From positions 1 through 23,046 of IMG/VR virus record IMGVR_UViG_3300030333_002949: a DNA stretch of 23,046 bases; one strand, 5' to 3'. The stretch is from a virus. Positions within the stretch are counted from its first letter, which is position 1, and each line of letters begins with the position of its first letter. Made by a program: the position numbers and the translations under genes. Positions 7,284 to 13,968 of this stretch are shown one piece after another. Below the pieces are notes generated by a model, which searched no databases, was not told where the DNA came from, and saw nothing but the letters and a program-made list of their open reading frames with translations.

Positions 7284-7493
7284 TTGGAAATGCAAAGAGA
7301 AAGATATGTTGGGAGTCTTGAAGTATCTACCTATATTGCGAGATGTAAAAATATAGAGTGTGATGTTAGAGATTATCAATACACAATGAGAATAGTATCT
7401 ACTGTTTCGCAATCAGAGTTTCTACTAATACCATCGACATGTCCGGTATGCAAAGAAGAGAAGATTAACAAGCATAGAAATCCTCATTTTTAG
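7284..7493 (+). CDS. Small zinc protein with TTG start
   Basis: This 69-residue protein has two Cys pairs (C21, C26 and C53, C56) likely to form one zinc site. I place the start at TTG 7284 because AGGAGGTG (7271-7278) lies at ideal spacing; ATG 7290 is two codons later and also possible. It has its own operator promoter and is followed by the promoter of the RNA candidate, so it looks like a monocistronic unit. Function unknown. Confidence 0.6.
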   Translation: MEMQRERYVGSLEVSTYIARCKNIECDVRDYQYTMRIVSTVSQSEFLLIPSTCPVCKEEKINKHRNPHF

Positions 7494-7496
7494 AGA

Positions 7497-7524
7497 TGAC
7501 TCAAGAGTCAGCAATGTTTATATC
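7497..7524 (+). promoter_or_regulatory. Operator plus TATA promoter of the RNA candidate
   Basis: TGACTC-AA-GAGTCA (7497-7510) is the most perfect copy of the operator after the minus-strand one. CAATGTTTATATCC follows with TTTATA at 7517-7522. Transcription is predicted near 7546, the first base of a 10-bp stem. Confidence 0.75.
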
Positions 7525-7545
7525 CTTCCCCCGCCTATGCGTAGA

Positions 7546-7644
7546 TGTAGGGGGCTATGAGGCGAAATGAATCATCCTGAGGTTTCACCAACCTCCTTTC
7601 TACACATAGTATATTTTCTCGTTCAGAGAGCCTCGCCCCCTACA
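7546..7644 (+). ncRNA. Candidate structured viral RNA, about 100 nt
   Basis: TGTAGGGGGC (7546-7555) pairs with GCCCCCTACA (7635-7644). After a 3-base bulge, GAGGC (7559-7563) pairs with GCCTC (7630-7634). Inside are a hairpin GAGGTT-TCACC-AACCTC (7579-7595) and a smaller one TCTC-GTTCA-GAGA (7617-7629), giving a three-way junction. The predicted promoter start coincides with the 5' end of the outer stem. It could be a free small RNA or the leader of the 7741 operon. Family unknown; it is not a tRNA or any RNA I recognise. Confidence 0.5.
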
Positions 7645-7740
7645 CAGGCGGTGAGATTTTGCCGTTAAGAGTGGGTAGATTTGAAAGGATGATGAGAACA
7701 TTTAGGAAATACAGAGAAATAGTAAAGGAGGAATTAAATC

Positions 7741-8004
7741 GTGGAGACAAACAGTAAATACAGAGAATATGAAATCAAGGTAGGAAGAGTTATGGAAAAT
7801 GCTTCGAGACATCAGTTAATGGAGTGTATCAAAGAGTTAAGAACTCAATTGAGTAATGTATCTGACCTAATTTTCAATTTAGGAGCCAATTCCAATTGGG
7901 ATAGCGAGTTAGCACTCCACAGGTGGTTAGATGAGAGCATTGAAAAAGGATTTTATGAGCCACCATTTGGTCTTCAAGAGCAAATTACGGGGGATGATAA
8001 ATGA
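7741..8004 (+). CDS. Hypothetical helical protein with GTG start
   Basis: The product has 87 residues and is predicted to be largely helical, with heptad-like spacing around residues 20-50. I recognise no domain. AAGGAGG at 7725-7731 supports the GTG start. It overlaps the next gene by ATGA. It is the first protein gene downstream of the operator promoter and RNA candidate at 7497-7644, with about 195 bases of leader if that transcript continues. Confidence 0.55.
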   Translation: METNSKYREYEIKVGRVMENASRHQLMECIKELRTQLSNVSDLIFNLGANSNWDSELALHRWLDESIEKGFYEPPFGLQEQITGDDK

Positions 8005-8456
8005 GTGCTACAATGATAATCCCGTCAAGAGATGATACGCATGACGAGGATGGAATCGGTCTTTATTGGCCGTTAGAAGAGAGAATCGACAGGGTTGTGC
8101 AATTTAGGGGCTCTGGACTCCCTTTTACTTTCGACACAAGCAGTGTTAGGGAATGTCCGGTAGGCTCTGTGAGCCACTATTGGAAAATACTTCACGGAGA
8201 TGATGTAGCATTAGATAGAGCGTGGGCTTATTTTAGACCACCAGATTGGGAGTATGGTGTGATTTGGGTCGAAGCCCATTGGTTCGGACCTTTAGGTGGT
8301 ATCATTCCGGTCTATGGCGACACGCCTGCCGACACTAAGTTATATCTCTTTGGTTGTGTTGAGCACAAATGGAAAAAGACCAACTTAGGTAATTGTTATA
8401 ATGAGAAGACTTGCGAGATATGCAAATATGGTTGGAGGATTGATTCGAGTGGCTAA
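8001..8456 (+). CDS. Hypothetical protein with C-terminal zinc module
   Basis: The first 110 residues form a Trp- and Gly-rich, probably beta domain of unknown role. The C-terminus is a zinc module with C119, H122, C138 and C141, ending in WRIDSSG. This C-x2-H-x-W ... C-x2-C ... DSSG pattern looks like a small zinc module I have seen in phage proteins. The ATG overlaps the upstream stop (ATGA), and the end overlaps the next gene. Function unknown. Confidence 0.6.
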   Translation: MSATMIIPSRDDTHDEDGIGLYWPLEERIDRVVQFRGSGLPFTFDTSSVRECPVGSVSHYWKILHGDDVALDRAWAYFRPPDWEYGVIWVEAHWFGPLGGIIPVYGDTPADTKLYLFGCVEHKWKKTNLGNCYNEKTCEICKYGWRIDSSG

Positions 8457-8733
8457 ATTATTGAGATATATAGGGACGGAGAAGGATTTAGGTCGTTTTC
8501 CGACAGAAGTTAGTTTTGAGGAAGTTAGAAAAATGGTCGGAGGATATGCTAAACCAATTGTCCTCGATACAGGCCAAAGAGCATTCGTTAATGAGGATGC
8601 GGAACTGTCCGACTTGCCTTTGAATCCACTCGCTTTTCTCCACCATATTTACACAGGCGGTAGGAGAATCCATGTTAGAGGTAATGTTGTGACCATTACC
8701 GATAAAGAGTGGAACGCATGGGGAGGTTTTTGA
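8449..8733 (+). CDS. DUF3846-like phage protein
   Basis: The 94-residue product has the DUF3846 pattern: a short N-terminal strand, then VRKMVGGYAKPIVLD, AFVNEDAELSDLPLNPLA and a C-terminal HVRGNVVTIT segment. The family is widespread in phages and mobile elements and has no established function that I know. I start it at GTG 8449, after GGAGG around 8432 and with an 8-base overlap of the upstream stop; an upstream ATG at 8401 would overlap that gene's zinc module by 56 bases. Confidence 0.7.
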   Translation: MAKLLRYIGTEKDLGRFPTEVSFEEVRKMVGGYAKPIVLDTGQRAFVNEDAELSDLPLNPLAFLHHIYTGGRRIHVRGNVVTITDKEWNAWGGF

Positions 8734-8880
8734 ATGACGACATATAAGATAGTGAGATTTAGATTTGATGGAGACCATAAAACGATTAAGACCGGCTTGA
8801 GTCTTGAAGAAGCGAAAGAGCATTGTAATGACCCAGACACAGAAGGAGAAGGTTGGTTCGACGGTTTTGTTGAGGAATAA
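8734..8880 (+). CDS. Small phage protein, TIKTGLSLEEA family
   Basis: This 48-residue protein reads YKIVRFRFDGDHKTIKTGLS, then LEEAKEHCNDPDTEGEGWFD, with GFVEE at the end. I recognise this as a common small tailed-phage family with conserved Cys-x-Asp-Pro and WFDG near the end. Its function is not known. The ATG lies one base after the preceding stop (TGAATG). It is too short for many gene callers, but the family match makes it secure. Confidence 0.8.
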   Translation: MTTYKIVRFRFDGDHKTIKTGLSLEEAKEHCNDPDTEGEGWFDGFVEE

Positions 8881-8882
8881 GT

Positions 8883-9071
8883 ATGGGGAGAAAGAGTTAT
8901 TATTGTAGTGCGTGTGGGTTTGAGACACCCGCCGTTGAGGTTGGGGTTAGAGTAAAATCTCTTGGAGGGTATTATTTCTTTGAGACCGAAAAGGATATGG
9001 AAGAGTTCTTAGAGGAAGAGTTTGATAATCATTTAGAGTTTTGTGACCATATTTTTGGAGAAGAAGAATAA
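8883..9071 (+). CDS. Small zinc-finger protein
   Basis: The product has 62 residues with a classical CxxC ... H-x3-C-x-H arrangement (C8, C11, H50, C54, H56) separated by a long acidic loop. It probably binds one zinc ion. It starts two bases after the upstream gene and is the last gene of the operon. No family is recognised. Confidence 0.6.
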   Translation: MGRKSYYCSACGFETPAVEVGVRVKSLGGYYFFETEKDMEEFLEEEFDNHLEFCDHIFGEEE

Positions 9072-9159
9072 TTCTTTCTCTCTTATTAGTGAATGCCGGT
9101 AGAGTGTTTGAGAAACTCAATGAGCGAGATGTAGGAAAGTAAATCATCCGGAGCGAACT

Positions 9160-9167
9160 CTTATAGG
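9160..9167 (+). promoter_or_regulatory. TATA box CTTATAGG
   Basis: CTTATAGG sits about 25 bases before the GTG at 9188, so a leaderless transcript is likely. Upstream are CGGTAGAG (9098-9105) and a 9-of-10 match to the operator, ACTC-AT-GAGC (9116-9125), which here has no TATA box at the usual distance. Confidence 0.5.
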
Positions 9168-9187
9168 AACAGGGGCTAAAAAGAGCA

Positions 9188-9397
9188 GTGCGGGGCTTTC
9201 TCACGCGAGGCTACGGAACGGACGAGATGGAAGAGGAAATACCGGTCACGGTATGGGAGTGCATTAACTGTGATGCTCAGTTCTACCTTATTACGAACAT
9301 TACTCCAGATTACTGCCCGACTTGTCTAAAATATGGGACTTTGAGGTTCTTAGATGATATTGAGAACGATAGTTGGAGGCCTCCGGACTCGGAATAA
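9188..9397 (+). CDS. Small zinc-ribbon protein
   Basis: The product has 69 residues with a zinc ribbon (C25, C28, C43, C46; WECINC and YCPTC). The GTG at 9188 fits a leaderless start 25 bases after CTTATAGG. The alternative is ATG 9227, which begins MEEEIPV and keeps the whole ribbon. I prefer the GTG only weakly. Function unknown. Confidence 0.6.
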   Translation: MRGFLTRGYGTDEMEEEIPVTVWECINCDAQFYLITNITPDYCPTCLKYGTLRFLDDIENDSWRPPDSE

Positions 9398-9400
9398 GAC

Positions 9401-9406
9401 TATATA
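9401..9406 (+). promoter_or_regulatory. TATA box TATATA
   Basis: TATATA (9401-9406) follows a purine-rich GGAATAAGAC and lies about 25 bases before ATG 9429, consistent with leaderless transcription. No operator palindrome is present. Confidence 0.6.
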
Positions 9407-9428
9407 CCGCCTTCAATAACACCCCAAT

Positions 9429-9911
9429 ATGGGAAAACTTAAGCAAAAAAGAGGACCACTACAAACGACTCACCCCCATGAAGAACATTTAGTCAGAGAA
9501 CTTAATACAACTGAGTTTGAGGCCAAACAGGTTTATTTTGGTTGGTGGAAGAGATATAGCAAGAATAGAATTGATGAGCCATGTTTAGTCTTTTGGTCGA
9601 AAGAACTGAAAAGAAACATTTTAGTTAGAGGTCCCGAAAAGATAGGTAAGTTATTCGGTCAAACCCTGTATGCCGAGAATATGGACGGGGATTTTGTTAT
9701 GGAATGTATGCTTGAGGACGGTTTAGAATGGCTCACACTTAATTTAAGGATAGTCTTAGGTATGGAGGATTGGGTTCATGGTAATGCTAAATATGCGGGT
9801 GCAAAAGGGAGCAAACTAACATTTTCATTAGTTGGTGGCGGTCCGCACCCAACGACACCTTCTTTATGGTTTAATGGTTATGAGATGGATGATGTTTGGA
9901 GGGAAGAATGA
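9429..9911 (+). CDS. Hypothetical protein
   Basis: The 160-residue product has a basic N-terminus (about 1-45, with GWWKRYSKNR) and a mixed alpha/beta body. I recognise no family and see no catalytic motif. It has its own TATA box and a leaderless start and is the first gene of a three-gene unit (to 10362) joined by ATGA overlaps. Confidence 0.6.
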   Translation: MGKLKQKRGPLQTTHPHEEHLVRELNTTEFEAKQVYFGWWKRYSKNRIDEPCLVFWSKELKRNILVRGPEKIGKLFGQTLYAENMDGDFVMECMLEDGLEWLTLNLRIVLGMEDWVHGNAKYAGAKGSKLTFSLVGGGPHPTTPSLWFNGYEMDDVWREE

Positions 9912-10042
9912 TGATAACGATAAATGATATTACTTTAGAAGTAAATGGTAGATTATACACTACTAAAGAGGACTTTGACCATTCAATTATTTGTGATATG
10001 ATAGACATTGAGGATTTAGTATTACTGGAGGAAGAAGAATGA
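9908..10042 (+). CDS. 44-residue acidic protein
   Basis: ATG 9908 overlaps the upstream stop (ATGA), and the stop overlaps ATG 10039 (ATGA). The product is 44 residues, begins MMITINDITLEVNGRLYT and ends in an acidic tail LLEEEE. The double overlap is the main evidence that it is translated. No family is recognised. GGAGGGAAGA upstream acts as Shine-Dalgarno. Confidence 0.5.
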   Translation: MMITINDITLEVNGRLYTTKEDFDHSIICDMIDIEDLVLLEEEE

Positions 10043-10362
10043 AACCTACAATTCATAGGAGACACAGGGCATACTGTAAGATATGCGATACGCCTCTTTC
10101 AAGAGAAAACAAAAGAAATAAGAATACGACAGGAATGTGTAGAAATTGTCTAAATAATCACGACTTAAGACCTAAGTGTAAAGGCGTTAATAAAAGAACA
10201 GGAGAACCATGTAGGCAAAGAGCGTCAATGGAACTCGAATGGATTGATGATAGAAACGCAGTAGGTTGGTGTGGAGTGCATTTTAAGATGAAAGAGGGGA
10301 CTTTTGTTCCAAATAAACTCCGTAATTTTCCAAATGGAAGGACATGGTCAAGAAAGAAATAA
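10039..10362 (+). CDS. Double zinc-motif phage-type protein
   Basis: The basic 107-residue product has an N-terminal CxxC...CxxC finger (C13, C16, C34, C37) and a second module C47 ... GEPC58 ... GWC78GVH81. The second resembles the C-x-n-TG-x-PC ... C-x2-H module of many small phage proteins, often found near terminase or HNH genes. It may bind nucleic acid. It ends the operon and is followed by a T-rich stretch that could terminate transcription. Confidence 0.65.
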   Translation: MKPTIHRRHRAYCKICDTPLSRENKRNKNTTGMCRNCLNNHDLRPKCKGVNKRTGEPCRQRASMELEWIDDRNAVGWCGVHFKMKEGTFVPNKLRNFPNGRTWSRKK

Positions 10363-10370
10363 TTGGGTAG

Positions 10371-10390
10371 TTTAATTCTTTTTATTCTTT
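10371..10390 (+). terminator. T-rich putative terminator
   Basis: Thirteen or more T residues in 20 bases directly after the stop at 10362 fit the U-tract terminators of archaea. There is no required hairpin. Confidence 0.4.
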
Positions 10391-10413
10391 CAATCCCCTA
10401 CTGAAATAATAAC

Positions 10414-10430
10414 AGGGGCGTAGTGCATCG
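10414..10430 (+). repeat. 17-bp direct repeat, copy 1
   Basis: Identical to 10534-10550. The GGGG at its start recalls the G-string of archaeal origin boxes, but the rest does not match that consensus. Confidence 0.75.
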
Positions 10431-10533
10431 AAACTCCGTATATATTTTATTTCGTGTAGGGTATTTATCTACTCTACTGTCTCGTGCGTAGTGTCTATAC
10501 ATCTACATAGGGAAATAAAAGAATTAGTCCAGT

Positions 10534-10550
10534 AGGGGCGTAGTGCATCG
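10534..10550 (+). repeat. 17-bp direct repeat, copy 2
   Basis: Identical to 10414-10430, 120 bases downstream and in the same orientation. The core GCGTAGTG is also at 10486-10493 between the two. Confidence 0.75.
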
Positions 10551-10722
10551 GTTTATTCTTTTTGTAGTCTACAGAAATAATTAAAAGAATTAATTTGGTG
10601 CAAAGGTTCTTAAGGGGATGGTGTGTGTGAAGGCCATAAGCCGCACATTGCTAACGAGCAGAACAACATTTAGAGATATTAACAACATGAAGGAGATTAA
10701 GAATTAACGAAGTGGCTTACCA

Positions 10723-12060
10723 ATGGTGAGCAAAATGGATATTTTTCAATCAACACAAAATTACTGTGACCTTAACTATCTGATAGACTTAGAGGATAAG
10801 ATACCTATATTCTTATGTTCTGTTGGCTCGCATATATTCAATTCTATGAACAAGTGCGCTACCTGCGATTTTACAGAAGGCGAAGAGTTCGTAATCGAAC
10901 CCTGCCCCATGAGACACCCTAATGCGCCATTCTATACACCCGGAGCCAGAGCGGCCGACACACGCCTACACATACTAATGAGAGGCATGAAAGGTTCGGG
11001 TAAATCAATCCTAATCGACACATTCTTAGCGCAAGGCACAGGTCTTCTTTGGAACGCTAAAGGATTCAAGGGCGAGGGCTTCCGAACCATGATAGGACCT
11101 AATAGCGTGACCGAAGCAGGTATGTTTGGCTCGGTAAATGAAGATGGTATTATAGTGGGGCGACCACTTGCACGCGAGATGTGTGGCGGATTCTTAGGTT
11201 TTGAAGAGTTTAGCACATTGGTTGATGCGGGGAATAAAGACCATAGCACCGATATGATGAATCAAATGCTAACCTCAACAGATAATGGTCGCGTCAATAA
11301 GTCTATGCGAAGTGGATGGGTGAGATATACAACCCGATATACTGTATGGGGTGGAACTCAGCCCGGTCGTTTTGAATTAGAATCCGGCCTTGATAGGAGA
11401 TTCTTCATAATAGATATAGACATGAACCCTGAGAAGGAATTAGCATTTAAGAGGGCAAACCAAAAACAAGCAAATATGCCCCACGAAAGAAGGCTCAAGA
11501 TTCATAACCTTAGAGAAGCGATTAGAAAGTTTATGATGGAACGGCAGATGGAGGCTATATTGAATCCCCCTGTTCAAGTGCGCTTCGGTCAAGATGTTCA
11601 AGATTGGTTAGAGAATAAAGATGTTCGTTCATGGGAGGCAGACTTATTCCGCCGACTTATGTTAGGCTATTGGATGATGCAAGAAGAGTATAATCCTATG
11701 CCCGTTTTTGAGATTAAGATAGACAATAAATTGAGAAAGTTTCTTGATGACGCATTGAGGATGCGAAGAACCGTAATGGATGCAGATATGGAGTTAATCA
11801 AATCAACATTTTGGGGGCGCGACCTTCCTAAATCAACATTGGTTAAGGAGGTTGCTAAGATGGTCACTAACGGGGATTATCAATCAGCGAAGCGTTGGAT
11901 AGAGGAATCATTAGAAGGTAATTCATGGTATCGTGAGTTTAAGGCGCAGAAAGAAGGCAGAGGAAGAAAAGGGATTATGTGCCGAATAGGTTATGAACCT
12001 CAACCTGTTCGCAAGAAACCAGAGTTGAATTGGGGCGAATGGCAGGAGGCTGAGCAATGA
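10723..12060 (+). CDS. MCM-like AAA+ ATPase, probable replicative helicase
   Basis: The 445-residue protein has an N-terminal zinc module (C32, H37, C45, C48, perhaps C61) and an AAA+ core: Walker A GMKGSGKS (88-95), an MCM-like helix-2 region (VTEAGMFGSVNEDG), Walker B FLGFEE (157-162), NQMLTSTDNGRV as in the MCM EQQ...I region, sensor 1 near GGTQPGRF (211-217) and an arginine finger in SGLDRRF (221-227). The C-terminus (about 360-430) looks like a winged helix. It is much shorter than host MCM (about 650-700 residues), lacking most of the N-terminal ring. The call as viral MCM rests on motif order. ATG 10735, preceded by GGTGAG, is an equally good start. Confidence 0.65.
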   Translation: MVSKMDIFQSTQNYCDLNYLIDLEDKIPIFLCSVGSHIFNSMNKCATCDFTEGEEFVIEPCPMRHPNAPFYTPGARAADTRLHILMRGMKGSGKSILIDTFLAQGTGLLWNAKGFKGEGFRTMIGPNSVTEAGMFGSVNEDGIIVGRPLAREMCGGFLGFEEFSTLVDAGNKDHSTDMMNQMLTSTDNGRVNKSMRSGWVRYTTRYTVWGGTQPGRFELESGLDRRFFIIDIDMNPEKELAFKRANQKQANMPHERRLKIHNLREAIRKFMMERQMEAILNPPVQVRFGQDVQDWLENKDVRSWEADLFRRLMLGYWMMQEEYNPMPVFEIKIDNKLRKFLDDALRMRRTVMDADMELIKSTFWGRDLPKSTLVKEVAKMVTNGDYQSAKRWIEESLEGNSWYREFKAQKEGRGRKGIMCRIGYEPQPVRKKPELNWGEWQEAEQ

Positions 12061-12689
12061 AAACAAGAAAGATGATTGAGGAAAAGTTAGCAACCGTTGG
12101 TTCTAAAGGAGATTGGTTCGATGCTCTTAGATGGGTTCTTCAAACGCCCGACTGTCCTATGTGCGAAGCACCTAATAGACATGAGTTAGAAATGAAGTTA
12201 TACAGGGGCGAGACTACCGCATCATTCTTAGAACAAAAGTATGGTTGGCTACCCGGCTCAGTAAATGTTCATCTAAACGACCATGAAGATTTTGACCCAC
12301 TAAAGGCGGGGCTTATCGAAGCAATGCGACAAGATACGATAAACACAGTTAATCTCGCTGAAAATATGGCTCAAAGACTATCAACATGGATTGATGAATT
12401 AGAAGCACAACGGTCCGAAGAATGGATTGATAGCGACTTTATTGCTGACGCAACAAGACTCACCGCACAATTAGGCGGTTATCTCAAATTAGCGGGACAA
12501 TTGAAGAAGGAGATTGGTGTTGATAATCAACTTCTCTTAGCACAAAGACAATTAGATGAGGTAATGTATGTCCTTGTCGATACGCTCAAACAACACCCCG
12601 AATTACTTGACCAAATAGAATTAAGAGTATCAACACTTAAAGCCCCTGTTATGGAAGCAAAATACACAGTTGAGGATTTAGATGACTAA
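12057..12689 (+). CDS. CxxC...HxxxH protein, possibly terminase small subunit-like
   Basis: The 210-residue product has CPMC (33-36) followed by a helix-turn-helix-like segment (about 42-76; RGETTASFLEQKYG, GSVNVHLNDH) with H72 and H76, then a long helical C-terminal half. C-x2-C plus 'G-x-n-HxxxH' is typical of short phage DNA-binding proteins, including some annotated as terminase small subunits. An origin- or helicase-associated role is equally possible because it overlaps the MCM-like gene by ATGA. No large terminase is in the window to decide. Confidence 0.55.
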   Translation: MKTRKMIEEKLATVGSKGDWFDALRWVLQTPDCPMCEAPNRHELEMKLYRGETTASFLEQKYGWLPGSVNVHLNDHEDFDPLKAGLIEAMRQDTINTVNLAENMAQRLSTWIDELEAQRSEEWIDSDFIADATRLTAQLGGYLKLAGQLKKEIGVDNQLLLAQRQLDEVMYVLVDTLKQHPELLDQIELRVSTLKAPVMEAKYTVEDLDD

Positions 12690-13014
12690 GTTTAAGTATC
12701 TCGATACGGATTACATTCCTACCGAAAACGATATAGAAGTAATCGCTGATATGATACCTACAAAGAAAGGCAGGGAAAAGTGGAGAAAAAGAAATAAGCA
12801 TATAGCGACTAAACCTATACCAACAGAATTATTCCCCACACTCGCTAATCTGATGATAGAAGATGGTATTAGATTTGTTTTAGACGACGAAGGTTATCAA
12901 TGGTTTCACGAGGAATACAAGGTCACCACTACCGCTATTCGTGAAGTATGGGGCTTAACCGAACATCAATGGAGGCGGTTTATGCGGTGGTGTTATAAGG
13001 GGTGGCCTGTCTGA
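12682..13014 (+). CDS. Hypothetical basic protein, HTH-like C-terminus
   Basis: The 110-residue product has a basic stretch (about 30-48; GREKWRKRNKHIATK) and a C-terminal helical segment (TTTAIREVWGLTEHQWRRFM) that may be a helix-turn-helix. It overlaps the upstream gene by 8 bases. Family unknown; position suggests a role in replication or packaging. Confidence 0.55.
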   Translation: MTKFKYLDTDYIPTENDIEVIADMIPTKKGREKWRKRNKHIATKPIPTELFPTLANLMIEDGIRFVLDDEGYQWFHEEYKVTTTAIREVWGLTEHQWRRFMRWCYKGWPV

Positions 13015-13021
13015 ACACATT

Positions 13022-13132
13022 ATGGACGAATGGGACGAATACTTAAGATTTAAGAATGAACTCGATGAACATATTGATAGTCTTATAGAAGAGTTTGAGT
13101 CCAAAGAACAGGAGGAAAATAACGATGGTTGA
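13022..13132 (+). CDS. 36-residue acidic coiled-coil ORF
   Basis: ATG 13022 begins seven bases after the upstream stop and the ORF overlaps ATG 13125. The product is acidic, nearly all helix-forming and heptad-like (DEYLRFKNELDEHIDSLIEE). It carries the Shine-Dalgarno of the next gene (AGGAGG, 13110-13115) near its end. There is no clear ribosome site of its own, so confidence is moderate. Confidence 0.4.
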   Translation: MDEWDEYLRFKNELDEHIDSLIEEFESKEQEENNDG

Positions 13133-13607
13133 AGTGGATAAGTTTGGAGAAATAGAACCCGATGCGATAGAGTGGAATGCTGATGTATGGCTTAACAGAA
13201 ATAAGAACGACTATTCAATAGTTAGTGTTATGGCGGGTTGTATTGTTGAAAAGGGTAGCGAACATCACTTTGATGAGATGGTTAAGAATCTTGGTGCAAA
13301 GCATCCCGCAATACTCATAGGGACGGCAATTACTCTTCCCGATTTAGAAGATAGGGACCACCCATTACCCGAAACAGGGGGTAGGCATGACCTATTCTTT
13401 GCATTTCATAATTTAGACATAATGCGTGTTGCAGTTCCTCGTTTAATGTATGGTATTAGATGGTGGTCAGATGTTGTGGATAACGAATGGAATAATTTAC
13501 CTCTTCACGCCAAAGACTCTTATAGGGAATGGACTATATATCCCGACTATGTTTTTGATACCGTTGAGTTTGGTGAAAATGAAGTAAGGAGTGCTGAGGA
13601 AGAATGA
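13125..13607 (+). CDS. Hypothetical protein
   Basis: The 160-residue product has no domain I recognise. It is rich in His, Asp and Trp (PLPETGGRHDLFF, GIRWWSDVVDNEW). AGGAGG at 13110-13115 fixes the start at ATG 13125; the frame is open upstream from TTG 13095, but that start lies before the ribosome site. It ends in an ATGA overlap with a 25-codon ORF. It is part of the MCM operon. Confidence 0.6.
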   Translation: MVEVDKFGEIEPDAIEWNADVWLNRNKNDYSIVSVMAGCIVEKGSEHHFDEMVKNLGAKHPAILIGTAITLPDLEDRDHPLPETGGRHDLFFAFHNLDIMRVAVPRLMYGIRWWSDVVDNEWNNLPLHAKDSYREWTIYPDYVFDTVEFGENEVRSAEEE

Positions 13608-13681
13608 GTAAAAAGAAATTGAGTAAAGATGGGTTAGAGATATTTGAGTTCAAACTACCATCAAAGGAGGAAGAAGAATGA
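13604..13681 (+). CDS. 25-residue coupled micro-ORF
   Basis: The ORF begins and ends in ATGA overlaps with its neighbours, filling the space between them exactly. The product MSKKKLSKDGLEIFEFKLPS plus an acidic tail has no recognised relative. It could be a real microprotein or simply keep ribosomes loaded for the next gene. Confidence 0.4.
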   Translation: MSKKKLSKDGLEIFEFKLPSKEEEE

Positions 13682-13968
13682 TTGATAAAGCCTCAAGAAG
13701 AAATGCTATTTACGACACAGTTATGAGATGGGAACATACTACCGATAATCACCCATTCACAACGATAGACATAATTAACTCTGGTATCATATCAGATGTT
13801 GGTCTAAATGGAAGGATTATCCCGCGAGGGCTAAATCGTTCTTTTTCAGCGATTAACGCTGGTCTTTCCGAATTAGAAAGAAAGGGCGTATTGATTCAAA
13901 CAAGAGAACAGGGGAAAGGGGAAATTAGGCAATGGCGAGTAATATCAAATGGAGAGGCTATTGCATAG
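13678..13968 (+). CDS. Winged-helix DNA-binding protein
   Basis: The 96-residue product looks like a single winged helix: helices around 5-20 and 60-75 (SAINAGLSELERKGVL), followed by a wing (IQTREQGKGEIRQWRV). Such proteins usually bind DNA as transcription regulators; this is a candidate for the factor reading the ACTC-NN-GAGT operator. AAGGAGGAAGAAGA precedes the ATG. It overlaps the next gene by 37 bases. Confidence 0.6.
   Translation: MIDKASRRNAIYDTVMRWEHTTDNHPFTTIDIINSGIISDVGLNGRIIPRGLNRSFSAINAGLSELERKGVLIQTREQGKGEIRQWRVISNGEAIA

Larger units (their letters stand above)
10363..10722. other. Non-coding AT-rich region with repeats, candidate origin or control region
   Basis: I see no gene in these 360 bases. 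A 17-bp direct repeat (GGGGCGTAGTGCATCG core) occurs at 10414-10430 and 10534-10550, and its core GCGTAGTG recurs at 10486-10493. CCCCTACTG (10395-10403) and CAGTAGGGG (10530-10538) form inverted arms. TAATTCTTTT (10373-10382) is inverted at 10517-10526 and 10583-10592. CTACNGAAATAAT repeats at 10398-10410 and 10569-10581. TATA-like sequences occur near 10440-10451, and GTTCTTAAGG near 10606. Immediately downstream is the MCM-like gene, so an origin or promoter/RNA function is plausible. Confidence 0.5.

Noticed and set aside
7567-7668. 33-codon ORF inside the RNA candidate
   Set aside because: No ribosome-binding site, unusual composition, and the sequence is better explained by base-paired arms.
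7689-7757. 22-codon ORF MMRTFRKYREIVKEE... overlapping the start of 7741
   Set aside because: Weak ribosome site and it carries the Shine-Dalgarno of the next gene; no independent support.
10414-10550. Archaeal origin recognition box (ORB)
   Set aside because: The repeat has a GGGG string, but the dyad and flanking bases of the ORB consensus are not present, so only an iteron-like repeat is claimed.
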